Source: Trema orientale (taxonomy: Eukaryota; Streptophyta; Magnoliopsida; Rosales; Cannabaceae). From it: a stretch of DNA of 64,000 bases. Below the pieces are notes generated by a model, which saw only the letters and a list, made by a program, of their open reading frames with translations, was not told where the DNA came from and did no database searches. Position numbers and translations under genes: made by a program. The stretch is taken from assembly GCA_002914845.1 (NCBI GenBank), contig JXTC01000309.1, positions 211,368 to 275,367 of the forward strand. The letters are read 5' to 3'. Within the stretch, counting starts at the first letter, position 1, and every line of letters begins with the position of its first letter. Positions 22,519 to 34,273 of this stretch are shown here, one piece after another.

Positions 22519-25500
22519 TTATTCACTTGTTCTCGGACGCTTTGAGGATTGGGAGCTGGCCCCACATGCATCTGGCTCAAGATCATCAGGAGCTTCTTCC
22601 TGAGGTGCCTCTTGCTGCTCACAAAGCTCATCGGAACCTTCTTCCATTGTAGTTTTAGCATCACCTTGATCAGTGCCAGTTTTACCATGATCACTTTCAG
22701 AAGCTTCCAGCTCACCTTTTATGGGGGAATCTTGAACTGCATCTGAAGAGACAACAGAGGGGTTCTCCAAAGTGGAGGATGAAGCCTTTAGCTTGTCCAT
22801 ATTTGACTTGCATTGCTTCTCGAACATCATTTGCAGGCACCTCCCTTGTTCTTCGATTCGCAACTGCAGGTTTCTTTGTATCTAAAGAGAAGAGAGATAT
22901 TTGATATCACACTTCACACCAGAAAGTATGGATAAAACCTTTGTACCAGCTTGGCAGGTACGAACTCAACCAAACTCAAACAGGAAAAAATCAATTTGCA
23001 AAGGGAAAATTCATACCTCGAGCTGTTCATGAAGCCGCTTCTGGACTTCCATTTGCAATCGTAGAGCTTCAGTGATCTCAATACCCCTGTTAAGGAAACC
23101 ACAATAAAGGTACAACTATTCAGCATAATAATTCAGCCAACAACAGCAAGAATAGATTTTGAAAGTTGAACAATTTGACGATTTGGCCTTCTTATGAACA
23201 CCAGTTTGCACTAATTAAATAGAAATTTGACAGTAGCCTTACAAACTCCCAACTTCTAGCAGTAACCAAATTAAACAGCCTACACTTCCCTACCAAGTTT
23301 ACAATCTTTTTTGGCCCTTCCATTTTGGGCGAGGCTATTTTGCTCCTTTAGGTAGAAACCTTCCCATATCGCTTAGCTTATGAAGCAACTGCAGTAAAGA
23401 GAGACTTAAAGGCCATCTCAAACTCATAAAGGACTTTTATCTTACAGGGAAGCCAAGCGAAAAATCACAACGGATTCTGATCCTTTTTTTTTTTTTTTGT
23501 TGGGGCGGGGGGAGAGGGTGGTGTGCTAAAGGAGTTCTGACTCGATTAATATAGGAGCAATGCAGCCTCTGTTCATCTTGCTTTCTTCCAAAATTCAGTC
23601 GCTAGCTAGAATACTTGGGACACTAGATTTCTAACCTATCACATGTCCTAAGTTTTAACTATGTTACATTGAACTGTCAGTTTCAAGCTCTCTCTCCAAA
23701 ACCCATTACTAGAAACTAACATCTCTTATCCAAAACACGTTTTGTTGATGAAACAATGGCTGGGTAAGTATGCCTTCCATGCAGCTGATAAAGTTCCTAT
23801 CAATGCCTTCATAATGTAAATTATAAAACCAAAGGTCAAGCTCAACAGACTTTGGGGAATAATGTATAAGACAATTTATTTGGAAATACAGAAGGTGTAC
23901 TTTTAGTACTAGATGTGCAAAGAGTTGCTAGGATGTGTACAACATAATTATGCAAACTGCATAAGCCAAAGAATCAATGAAAAGGATGAAGTTTTTCCAA
24001 AATACTCACGTTTTCAAGTCAAGAGATGAAATTTCATCAATGGAAGTCAATTTCTTGTCTGAGGACCCTGCAAACAGAAATTGCAACCCCATATCAAGTG
24101 AACATGATATCTTTACCCATAACTCAGTAGTGAAGAGCGAAAAATAGAAATGAAAATTTTGAAAAATTCTTACTGCCCCTGCTTGATGTTTTGGTAGGAG
24201 AAAATGAGCATAATGTCAATTTACACATAATGTCAATAATTGAAACAATGCAGAAAACCAATTAAAAAAGGTACTTGAACTAACTACTTTCAGCATGAAA
24301 GCACCAAAAAACTATGGTGCTACTTGTAACTGAACAAAATTATAAGTACCCACAATAGAAACAGAACAAAAAGTTCATACCTAAAATCGCTGCCATATTT
24401 TTGTTCTCAGTAGAAAAGAGGAAAGTACAAACATTAAGAAGCCCATACAACAAACCCATCATGATACAGCCAGTGCATATCAAAAGCAAGCAACCGTACG
24501 TTTATACATATAAAGTATGCATAAAAGTTATTTGAGACACTTGTTCTGTACCTTCTGATGACTCAGGTCTGTATCTAGCTGTCCTATACTTCTGGAATTC
24601 AAGAAACAAGTTCTCGGATCACAAGAAAATTTACGCAAATACAAATATATAATATAAGAAACAATCCAATAAAAGAATATATACCTGCAAGTGGCTTTTG
24701 ACATGATAGATGGTCAAGCCTTCAACTTTCATAAGTTTCAAGACACCCTTTGGAGTTGCTCCTGAAATTTAGAAAGAAGCAATTTAACTGAAGAAAACGC
24801 AAAAGATTCTCAAAAACTAAGTGACCCAGAAGAATAACACACTTTCACTGCCACCAAGTTGGTTGACAGCCTCCACAAAGGCCTCGTGAAGTTCGGGTGT
24901 CCAACGCATGCGCGGCTTGGCAGCGGCATTATTAGTTGAACTAGATGGAGTAGCAATAGTCTGAATTTCTCCAGATGGAGCAGACAGCTGCTGATGAACT
25001 TGAGACTGTTGAGCCTGAATACTTGAAGATGACTTTGATACTTGGTATGCCATCTGAAGTAACAAAGTTAGAAGCCAAAATATTCGTTGATAATCATACC
25101 AGAATTCCACATTTTACTTTGCAAACGCATATTTATCTTTTACAGCAATAGAGGATCCAACCTTTGGTTCTATATCTGTTACATTGGTGTCCGCAAGAAG
25201 TTCATCCCAATTAGAATTCAAAGCATCATCATCAGTGATTAGCTGGTCAGCCCATTCCTGCCAATCATTGCGCTTGCCAAATTCTTCTGGTGCCATGATG
25301 CCACTACAACTACTGCCTTCTACTTGACTATTCTCAACCGAGGTATTTACAGGAAAATCAAGGAAATCTGAAACAGAATCTGTACACCATGACGCACTAT
25401 TTTCTTTGGCATAATGACCTGATGTTGTAGATGGAAGCAGTGTAGAATTAGAGGATTGCGGTACTGGAAAAGATACGCCATTAGTTGAGGACTGAGATAT

Positions 25501-25815
25501 AAAAGGAGCGTTTCTTGACTGATTCTTGTGAGGTGAAACAGATGAATAGTGAAGATCAGATGAATATCCCGAAGATGAGGAAAATATGTGACCCATAACT
25601 CCACTGTTGGAGGGTAATCGGCTTGCATGAGTGACAGGACTTGTCATAAGTTCTCTTTCCATGGACACTTGTTGGGAGTCTGGCAACTTGGGATACGCCT
25701 CTTCAAAATGGGCTGGAAGCACAGGCAAAGGTGAAGACAGTGCTCCAGATAACCCCATGTTAGTGAGCTGCTTTGCACCTGACCTTGAAATGGATAAAGC
25801 AGGGCGTGCCTCCAT
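22519..25815 (-). CDS. PHR1: PHR1-type MYB-CC (GARP) transcription factor
   Basis: Seven coding exons on the minus strand: 25815-25162, 25053-24843, 24761-24685, 24591-24552, 24067-24010, 23086-23017 and 22881-22519. All are GT/AG, sum 1473 nt, 490 aa. The start MEARPALS matches the conserved MEARP start of PHR1 proteins; an in-frame ATG at 25851 lies beyond an acceptor AG at 25823-25824 and is intronic. The N-terminal half is Ser-rich with a conserved [11 protein letters not shown] stretch. The GARP MYB domain (about residues 267-325) reads [23 protein letters not shown], then [30 protein letters not shown] coiled coil ([32 protein letters not shown]) follows, then an acidic tail and a basic SSKRPRTSE end. 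It should bind P1BS sites as a dimer and drive phosphate-starvation genes, restrained by SPX proteins. Confidence 0.94.
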
Positions 25816-25821
25816 TGTCTT

Positions 25822-27070
25822 CCTAATATCACAAGCGGACATGTCAATCAATTTGTATAATTATGTCGGATTAAGCTGTAGTAAAAGATGATGCTCACCA
25901 ACTTACGATCTGCTAAAAGGACCCTTTGCTTCTTGCTAAGATCCAAACAACAGAAAGGCTCATCAATTATCACGTCTGAGAAAAGAAAGAAAGAAACGCC
26001 ATTAATCCAACAGAATAGTAAAAGCAAGAATGTAGTAAAAGCATTTGATGGAAGAGAAAATTAAAACCTGCCCATTATCACTAAAGCACATGCATACACG
26101 CACACACAAGTCTCTCATTGTATCGAATGATGCACTATATGGCATGCACTGTAAATTGGCTAAAATATACGTCAGAAAACTTATTTAGCAGAAATATGGT
26201 TTCAAAACACAACACTATTCGTCTCGAAACACCATGGTGGGTCCAAAATGATCAACTCATAAACATCGAAATAGTAGCAAGTTATAAAACATGTAACGAG
26301 CTTTACACCTAGTTACGCTAATTCTATCCAATCTACATGATGAATTTGGAGTCCATAAAACCTTCACCAATCACCAAGCTAAATTTTCTGTCTTTTCAGC
26401 TATATTATACAGACAATTGTATGTATTTGAAGCCGATAGAATAAGAACTTTCACCATATAATTCTACCCAAAATCAGCCATATACTAAATTATTTAAAAA
26501 AAATTTAAAAATTAAAAAAAAAAAACACACACACACACCCAATAGACGAATTAAGCTACGAGTCACCTCAATTAATCCAACGGAAACAAGAAAAACTCAC
26601 ATAGAAATTGTCACATATCCCATCATGCAAAAGACGAATAACATGTCTGTAACCTTAACCATGTGCATGAAAAAAATTATAAACTAGAAAACACATTCTC
26701 CGCCATGAAGAGAAATTAATAAAAATTATTTTAAAAAAAAAAAAAAAAAACAAGTACCAATGAAAAGCAGAGAAAACCAAATTGAACTCCGACCCAATTC
26801 ATAATATAATCAGAAGAACCAAAATTGAGGATTAGTCGACGTGGGCATGCCAAAACGAGCAAAATAGACTCAGAATCAGACCAGAAAAAGCTGAAAAAGA
26901 CGGGAAATTTTCAAATGGGCAGGCCGAATTCTTACCTGAAAACTGATAGAAGCACCAAAAAATTGGAATCCAAAAGCCAAAGAATCGAATCGAAACCAGA
27001 AAAATTCGGTCGAAGAAGAAGAAGAGAGAAGAGAACGATATGGAGATTAAGCTGCGGTGACGGCCGGGTG
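25822..27070 (-). other. spliced 5' UTR of the PHR1-like gene (probable)
   Basis: Splice-like sites suggest non-coding leader exons. An acceptor before 25822 leaves seven untranslated bases ahead of the ATG. A segment ends in ATC|GTAAGT at about 25907. A first exon ends TTTTCAG|GTAAGA at 26936 and starts near 27060 in a CT/GA-rich stretch. Long leader introns are common in plant regulators. A minor transcript would be needed to fix the exact ends. Confidence 0.45.
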
Positions 27071-27089
27071 ATTTAAAATCCCTCACCGG

Positions 27090-30000
27090 CGTGGCCTAAA
27101 CAAGTGAACGGTGACGAGTTCGCTTTGCCCTCTTTTTTGGGGGCCTTTTCAGGACGACATCTGCGTTCATAAGGAACAGTCCACACGCGCCCCACTAGCG
27201 CGTGTCGATTTTGTGGAGGGAATAGTGCTGGTGGCATTTATGTGGGTCCACTGTATGGGAGTCTGTGATTGGTGGCCTGCTAAATATCTGATTGCGCCGC
27301 ACGTGGGGCTTAGTTCTAGTTCTCTTCCTTCTCTTTACGGCTTTACCCTTGTTATTAAATTTTTTTAAAAAATAGAAAAATGAAATTGTTCTTTGAGTTA
27401 CCCAAGAGGCCAAATGGGCCTCTTAGAGAGAGAGTCTCTCTCTCTCCTCTTTGTTTTGCCCTTTTGGGTCTCTCTTGTGTCTTACTCCTCACACACAAAA
27501 TAGGGTCCTTTGGACTTTGGTTGACACGTGTCGAGCACCAGACTTCTAAAAAAAAAAACTAGAGAAATTTAGATAAATGACTAAAATTTTAAATTTGATT
27601 AAGTAGGTGTCCACTTTTAAAATTTTATATTTAAATGTCCAGGTATATATATTTTTACACTTGGTAGATATGTGTATTTATCAATTTTAGTTATTGTACT
27701 GAAATGTACTGGGTATATAATTTTTTATACTTGGTATATAAAATTTTACACTTGGTATATATACATATATACCAACATTTTGCTATAACATTTGACAAAG
27801 GGACATTTACTGAAATTGGACCCAAAATTTGATCATATTTCTATAAGCCCCTAAAACTATTAATTTTTTATGTTGCAATTTGTAAACAAGGTTTTTTTTT
27901 TTTCAATTTCCATTGACAAGACCAAAGATTCTTGAGCCTTTTTTTGGTAATTTTCTTCTTAGGGAGATTTAATTTATTAAAAACATAGTTTTGGGAATCA
28001 TAATGTTTGACTTTGACTAACTTGCCCAATTAAATAATTCTACCAAAATATTTGTTTTAGAGGATATGTTTTACCAAATACTATAGTGAATGTTTTCAAT
28101 ATTTATATCAATATAAAGAATACAATCTATTACACCATATAAGAAAACTTTATATAATATTTTTTTTTATTATGTGTTTGTAATGTAATTATAAGTTGTT
28201 GGACAATAGTATATAAACACCACTATGATGTACAATATTGAGGCTTAAAAATAAGCGAGACTCACTTTATATTGTTGATTTTTTTTTTTAGAGTACTCCA
28301 TATTGTTTATTAACTTAGGTAGAATCGTGTCTTCCTCTGTCAAAATCGTATACTTACATATTTAAAATATAATTAAATGAAAGAGAAATTGATGCTCAAA
28401 TATACCTAATGAGTCGTAAAAATTAAAGGAAAAAATATTTGTCGTACCGGAGAAAGAAATCCCTTTAAGGAAAAATACTTGTCCTACATGGGAAAGAAAT
28501 CTCTTGGTGTTTATATATAATTTACCAAAGAAATAATATGTAAGCTTGTAAGGAAAGAAATCTCTTGGTATTTATATATGCTTACCATAAATTAAAATGT
28601 AAGATTGTCAGGCATAGAATCTCTCTCATGTACAAGCCGTTGTGAACCCAAGACCCTATGGGCTTGGATTTTTGTGCGGTCAATGACTAACGACCTTCTA
28701 CCTTATAGTTTGTATCTCTTTGCAATCTTTTAAATATTACATATATTTTGCCTAACGTAAGTTTCTCAGGTGACTGTAATACAATTAAGTGTTCCAACAC
28801 AGTTGTTTTCTTTTTTTTCGATAATGAAGTTGTAACAATTGAAATTTTGAAAATACTGTTTTACTCTGCAACACTGAGCTACTGAGCTATGTTAAAACCT
28901 AAAATTGTTTAGAGAATTTCTAAGTTCGAAGTAAAAGTAAAAATTATATCTTTTAACTTCTCAAATAGTTATTCACGAGTGATTGGACTGTATGCCAATC
29001 ACCTCCAAAAATATTTTCCCAAACATTATGCTTCTAAATATTGAACCAGTTGCAGTCAAATTATTTCATAATCAAAATCTGTAAAGCAGTTCCAAACTGA
29101 CCATGAATCAAAAAGAGAGAACGTGGTAATACTCTCCAGAAGATCACTAGATTTATTTTTACTACCAGCCATATAAGGAAAAGACCATAAAAGGAAAATG
29201 TTCATCCTGTACTACTTGGGAAATGGTTCGTTCATCTTTCTATTTATTTTTAAAAAAACAAAAAAAACAAACTATCAAAAATATTTACTAAATGATTTTG
29301 CATATCTCCATAATTCACAAATGGCATCATTCTCTATTCTTTCTTTTCCCTTGTCTACAATTTACACTGAATTTACTACTAAATCCCTTTACAAGAGATG
29401 CAAAGGGAATTTCTTTTAATACTTTCGATTCCACATTTTTTATCAAAAGCATCAATATTTTTTTTGAACTTCCATGAGGTACCATATATTATCCAAAAGG
29501 GCATGCAAAAAATCATAATGGGAATAATTTTTGCTTCTTGAAATGTCCCTTTCACTTGCAAATGTGGGTCATAGATGAGATTTGAGAACAACGCTACCTT
29601 TTGCTAGATTATTTTCTGCAAAATCAATCAAATGCAGGCTTAGTTACACCATAACATAACCCCTCATTGGCCGCCACCACCACCAACTTCCTCCTCAGTA
29701 AAAAGTATATATGCTTGTTTCCACATCATGAGGACATAGATACGTGGTACATAGAATATGAGACATAACATAAGTCATAACCCTTTGAGCCTTTTTCTTT
29801 CTTCTCCAATGAATCACTGCTCAATAGAACTGCTACTAGTGGTATCCTATAATATGCAATATCAGACTTTACAAATCGAACTTTGTTAATTTCACATTTC
29901 AATTTCGTTGAGTTGTTTTTTAAGATAACTCTCACTGTGAATCTAATCTCAAAACGAATTTAGTTATGTTCTTTGTCCACTTTCTATTCTGTAAACCCTA

Positions 30001-30313
30001 AACCCAAAGTAACATTTCAATTTGAGATTCCATGTACAAATTACAGTATGCTTAGGCTAGTAGGCTATGATATTCCTTGTCCATAAACATGGTATATCTT
30101 CTTATGAAAGTGACTAAAAAAAAACGGAGTGGGCTTTTTTCAAGATAACTTATTTGCTTTTAACTCACGGGAAGTTTCATTAAGCACAAGTGTTACAACA
30201 CACAGATAAGACGATATTTTTCATATTCAGGGAATCAAAATGCGAACAAAGGCAAAAGTGGGGTGGCAATGATCTTGTGATTAATTAGTAACATAAACAA
30301 GAGAGTGAGAGCT
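27090..30313. other. intergenic, with AT-rich degenerate repeats
   Basis: No gene was found. At 27600-27780 a motif like TTACACTTGGTATATA recurs. At about 28430-28620 a diverged direct repeat (GGAAAGAAATCTCTTGGTGTTTATATATA at about 28490 and GGAAAGAAATCTCTTGGTATTTATATATG near 28550, plus an older copy near 28440) has a unit of roughly 65 bp. The remainder is simple AT-rich sequence. Confidence 0.5.
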
Positions 30314-31730
30314 TCAAGCTAGATAGTAAATCGAGTTAGGTAGTTTGAAGGTTCTTTTTGCACTTGGATGTCCTCCAAGACTGCTCCACTGATCTCCAAC
30401 AATGCCCCATATGCGGTATCCCTCATCGACCAATCGCTGTCTAACCGCTGATTTGTACTCTTGCACCTCTAGTAATTCATCTTCCAGACCCCTAAGATAG
30501 CAGACATGTCAACTTGTTAAACAGAGTAATTTTAGTTATTATCTATTTCTTTTCTCGAAAGATTTTGTAAGACCTTGACATATCTAGTTCGAGTAATAAA
30601 TTTTGTTAAGACAGCACATGGTAAAGAAATACGTATGAAGGGTTTATACCTTAATGAGAGACCAGACCATCCATGGTATCCAACATCAATGAGGTTATCA
30701 ACAGTGTGGGATCTTAGAGTTTCTTTTCTCGAAGATATCAGAAAGATCTTAAGCCCTTTATCTTTGATCTCATTGAAGATATCAAGAGTGTGCGTAAGAG
30801 CCGGTGCCTTACTCTTTCTCATCCATGATTCCAAAGAGGTTGTGTTACGTTTCTGTCCCCTTAGTTTCAGATCCCAAAAACATGTTAATCAATTTACAAA
30901 TAACATATTTCCAAGGGGACATTAACAATGTTGTGCAATGTCACACCATAATTCTTGTAAAATGCATTATGCATATTGGTCTTGGGATTATGAGAATTCA
31001 TTAATGCAAATGGAAAAATGAAGAAATGAACAAGAGAAAAATGCAATGAGCTTAATCTAAGATGGGCCAATCCTAAAGTGATCATGGAAAAAACCAAGGA
31101 TTTCTTCTGAAGCACATGCTGTAAATTTGAGTGATAACTAAAGTACTGAGAAGACTCAACAATAATGTTAATGAACAAAATTCCTAGGCCTTCAATAAAC
31201 AGAAGTCTTTTTGGCTAAAATAAACAAAGTAGTCTAGATCTCCAAGTTTCATGGCATCCAAGCACATTATTAATAGGCATAAACAATCTAATCTGGCCAA
31301 GAAAAAAAAAAAGGTTAAAAACAAGCATAATCTGAACAATGGCTTACCCAAAACCGTGCTTTTTATAGTAAGGAATGGTGGAAAGCAGAGTATCATCAAC
31401 ATCAAAAATCCATGCATCTTTACCATCACCTTTTAAATTACAAAAGCCGCTTAGGAACAGTTTAACCTCCTCTAACGCCTTCTCTGAGTCAGCCTTGTAC
31501 TGAGAGGAAGTCATGTATTTTTGGATGTGCTGAACACATTCTTGGGGCACTACTTGGAAATCCCTAATGTTGTTCACCTCCACATTGATCCTCCAACTCT
31601 CACAATATTTTTTCAGGCTGTCACCAAGCTCATTTCTGAATCTTGGGTTCAAAATGCTCCAATCTGCAGCAACTGCTAAGCCTATAAAGATGTTTGAGAA
31701 AATGAGAGAGAATGCTAATATTTTTCCCAT
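30314..31730 (-). CDS. VSP-like class B acid phosphatase (HAD superfamily), secreted
   Basis: Three exons on the minus strand: 31730-31348, 30859-30650 and 30491-30314 (771 nt, 256 aa). The protein starts with a signal peptide (MGKILAFSLIFSNIFIGLAVA). It then has the plant acid phosphatase core: YCESWRINVEVNNIRDF, the HAD motif I DVDDTLLS with both aspartates, LTHTLDIFNEIKDKGLKIFLISSRKE (motif II Ser), and GIVGDQWSSLGG near the end (motif III/IV). It ends KLPNSIYYLA. Length and motifs fit plant acid phosphatase 1 / vegetative storage protein-like / stem glycoprotein genes. The nucleophile Asp is present, unlike some storage-only VSPs, so phosphatase activity is plausible. The middle exon start was chosen at AG|GGGACAG because it alone keeps the frame and family spacing. 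Confidence 0.9.
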
Positions 31731-33206
31731 TGTCTATAGCCAAGAGAGGGTGGTGGAAATGAACAGAAAATTGGTGAGTTTGAAGAGTGGTTGAGGAAAA
31801 ATAAAAGGGTGTGGAATGGGCTGTGGGGCAAATGATTAAATGGTTTTTTATTAAATCTCACATGGTGTAATCAATTAAGTTGTTGGGTAGTACATAATTT
31901 GTGGACTAATTATGAATAATGAAAATAAAAATAGAGGAGAGACAAATGGAAAAAAGTAAACATTTATGCTTCACAACTAATACATATTGTTCCCCCTGAA
32001 ACTGTTCTCAAAGGTACACAATAAATCAAAGTTATATTATTTTTGCTGAATGATTTTATAAACCAACAGGGTGCATGCTTGACATGGGCGGTCTAATATG
32101 CCAAAGCTATAGAGTTTCTGTTTGTTTGTTTGTGTTCCCCCTGTAGGTTAGATTACATCCAAAATATTCCTCTTATTCAAATATGTCAGAAATTTTGGCT
32201 CAAAGAAATGTACATAAGCTTAGATTGACTCCCTCCCTCTCTTATTTAAGATTCCTCTTATTCAAATATGTCAGATATTTTGGCTCAAAGAAATGTATGT
32301 AAGCTTAGATTGACACCCTCCCTCTCTTATCCAAGATTGTTTTATGTTCAATGATTTTAATAGTAGCCCCACTGCATGATAGATAGTTAGGTCTTGCTTG
32401 GAAGACAAAGGAATATGCCAAATGATTGTTGAGGATCCTAAAAAGGAAGCCAACAAAGATGCCCAACTGGCCAAGTATGGGTCATCCTTTCATGAACTTA
32501 AACATTTATCTTTTGATAATGAAATGTGAAAACAAGGAAAAATAGTCATTGCTTTACAGTTCATACCCTGATTTAGGGGAGCCGATTGGGGGTATGAGAT
32601 AGAAAGATTAATCTTTTTTCCTTTCACTATTTACTTTTTTACTGGGTAGAGACAGCCATCTCAATTTGACCCACAAACAGTTCATTCTAAAGAACAGCAT
32701 AATACTAATGAATTCTAAAATTCAGGTCATATTTACTGGAGCTGATCAATTTCATTTGCCATATGGAGAGACTTATACATTATATTTAAATGGGTTGTCG
32801 ATTATTTATGCACAAGAATGATAAAGGAGGAAAACCCAGGTAACTTTAATAATAAAGTTTCAGAAGGAATTTTCTTCAAGAATCCTATCCGAAGTTTGTT
32901 ATCCCTGAATAATGAACCATAAGTGGCATTAGTGGAAAATAAAAAAGGAAACATATATATTTGAACTACTTAAAAGACTGAAAAAATTATTCATGGTAAA
33001 GCAAAATTGCATAAGGGCATAGAAATGATTCGTTCACAAATACATATCTACAATTATTGGAACAACACCCCGTTTACAGCCTCAAAATGGGCTCTCAAAA
33101 CAAATCATAACAATATAATGATCTGTTTCTTATTTATGGACTCCAAAAGAAAAAAAGGAGGACAAAAAAAAGAATCAATGGAAAACATGAAAGGAGATAT
33201 GGCCTT
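31731..33206. other. intergenic upstream of the acid phosphatase
   Basis: No gene was recognised. The region contains one clear tandem duplication (listed separately) and otherwise AT-rich sequence. The proximal few hundred bases should include the acid phosphatase promoter. Confidence 0.5.
32166..32335. repeat. 85-bp tandem duplication
   Basis: Two adjacent copies start ATTCCTCTTATTCAAATATG at 32166 and 32251 and run to about 32335, with a few differences (ACATAAGC versus TGTAAGC, TTTAAG versus CCAAG). They are non-coding and lie about 430 bp upstream of the acid phosphatase start. Confidence 0.88.
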
Positions 33207-33446
33207 CTAAAAAAAGCCATCATCGAAGTTAAGAGAATAGCTCCGAATATCATAGCTGTACCGAACTCTGCTTCTTTGGGCTCCCAAAGCTCGCTTCCAG
33301 TGTGACTTTAACCTCCAAATCAGCTGCCTCAAAAGATACGGTACATTGTAGCAGCAGCAGCGAAACGATGATCTTCTTTGAAAGCTAACTACCGTAACCA
33401 CAGAACCAGAGCTGGCAATTCTCTTCCCGAAGTTTGAAGCTTTCAT
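33207..33446 (-). CDS. small basic plant protein of unknown function (79 aa)
   Basis: A single open frame starts MKASNFGKR at 33446 and ends in YDIRSYSLNFDDGFF before TAG at 33209-33207. It is rich in Arg and Ser with a Cys cluster (RCCCY). The C-terminal YDxxSYSLNFDDG signature is one I associate with a family of short plant proteins of unknown function, so I regard it as a real gene. An in-frame ATG at 33530 would add 28 residues without such character; I prefer the internal start. No membrane segment or domain was recognised. Confidence 0.62.
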   Translation of the reverse strand: MKASNFGKRIASSGSVVTVVSFQRRSSFRCCCYNVPYLLRQLIWRLKSHWKRALGAQRSRVRYSYDIRSYSLNFDDGFF

Positions 33447-34273
33447 TTTGAGCTGTGTTTTTGTTGTTTCAGAGAGAACTGGTATCAAACTATCAGTGGT
33501 AGAAGTAGGAAATAACCACGAAAGCTTCAAGTCTATAAGTAGAAGTGTAGATTGGCTCTATCCCACTAGAGGAGCCTCACATATTTTAGATGTCACTTTC
33601 CCATTTGAGGGATATTAAAAAGAGAAAAAGACATTATCAACAATAGTGCTTTTCCTCAGTCATATATCCCCCACTATGTTTTGGTACCATTCCCAGTCAC
33701 TCACATAGGCCCAGCTTCAAAGACAGGTTTTTTAGGTTTGGCCCTTTGCCCTCATAGTGAGGTAATGTCAATCGTTGATGACATGGCACTTTTCAAACGC
33801 ATTATCTTCTCAAAAAAGTTGATGGGGTTCATCATTTTTAAGTTTTCTTCTGTTTCACTCAAAAAAATGGAGGTGAACTTTCCTAGAAGTATCAATGAAA
33901 GAATGATGAGATCAAGGCCTACTCTTATGTCAAAAGTTGCCCCATCCGTAACCTAAGTAAGTGATCAAGTTTGACCAGACTTTAGATTGAAAAGGAAATA
34001 AAGATTATGCAGACAGAGTTTCATGGAGCAGATCATCTTATGCTTGACACGAATGAAAGATTGCAATCCAAAAACGGAGTTTTTTATGAAAAAAGAAAGT
34101 ATGCCTAGAGCATAATTAAAGTGAATAACTATTACACCCAACTAAGAGAAAGTTTAAGCGGAAATACATAAATTCAATCATAACAAAACATAGGTTTAGT
34201 GAAAATATATGGGAAAATACATGTAATAATAACATAGACATTTAGTAAAGACTAGCCTGGTAATTTTGGACCA

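Noticed and set aside
25816..25851. Upstream in-frame start (MIDMSACDIRKT) for the PHR1-like protein
   Set aside because: A good acceptor (GATATTAG) lies between it and the conserved MEARP start, so it is intronic.
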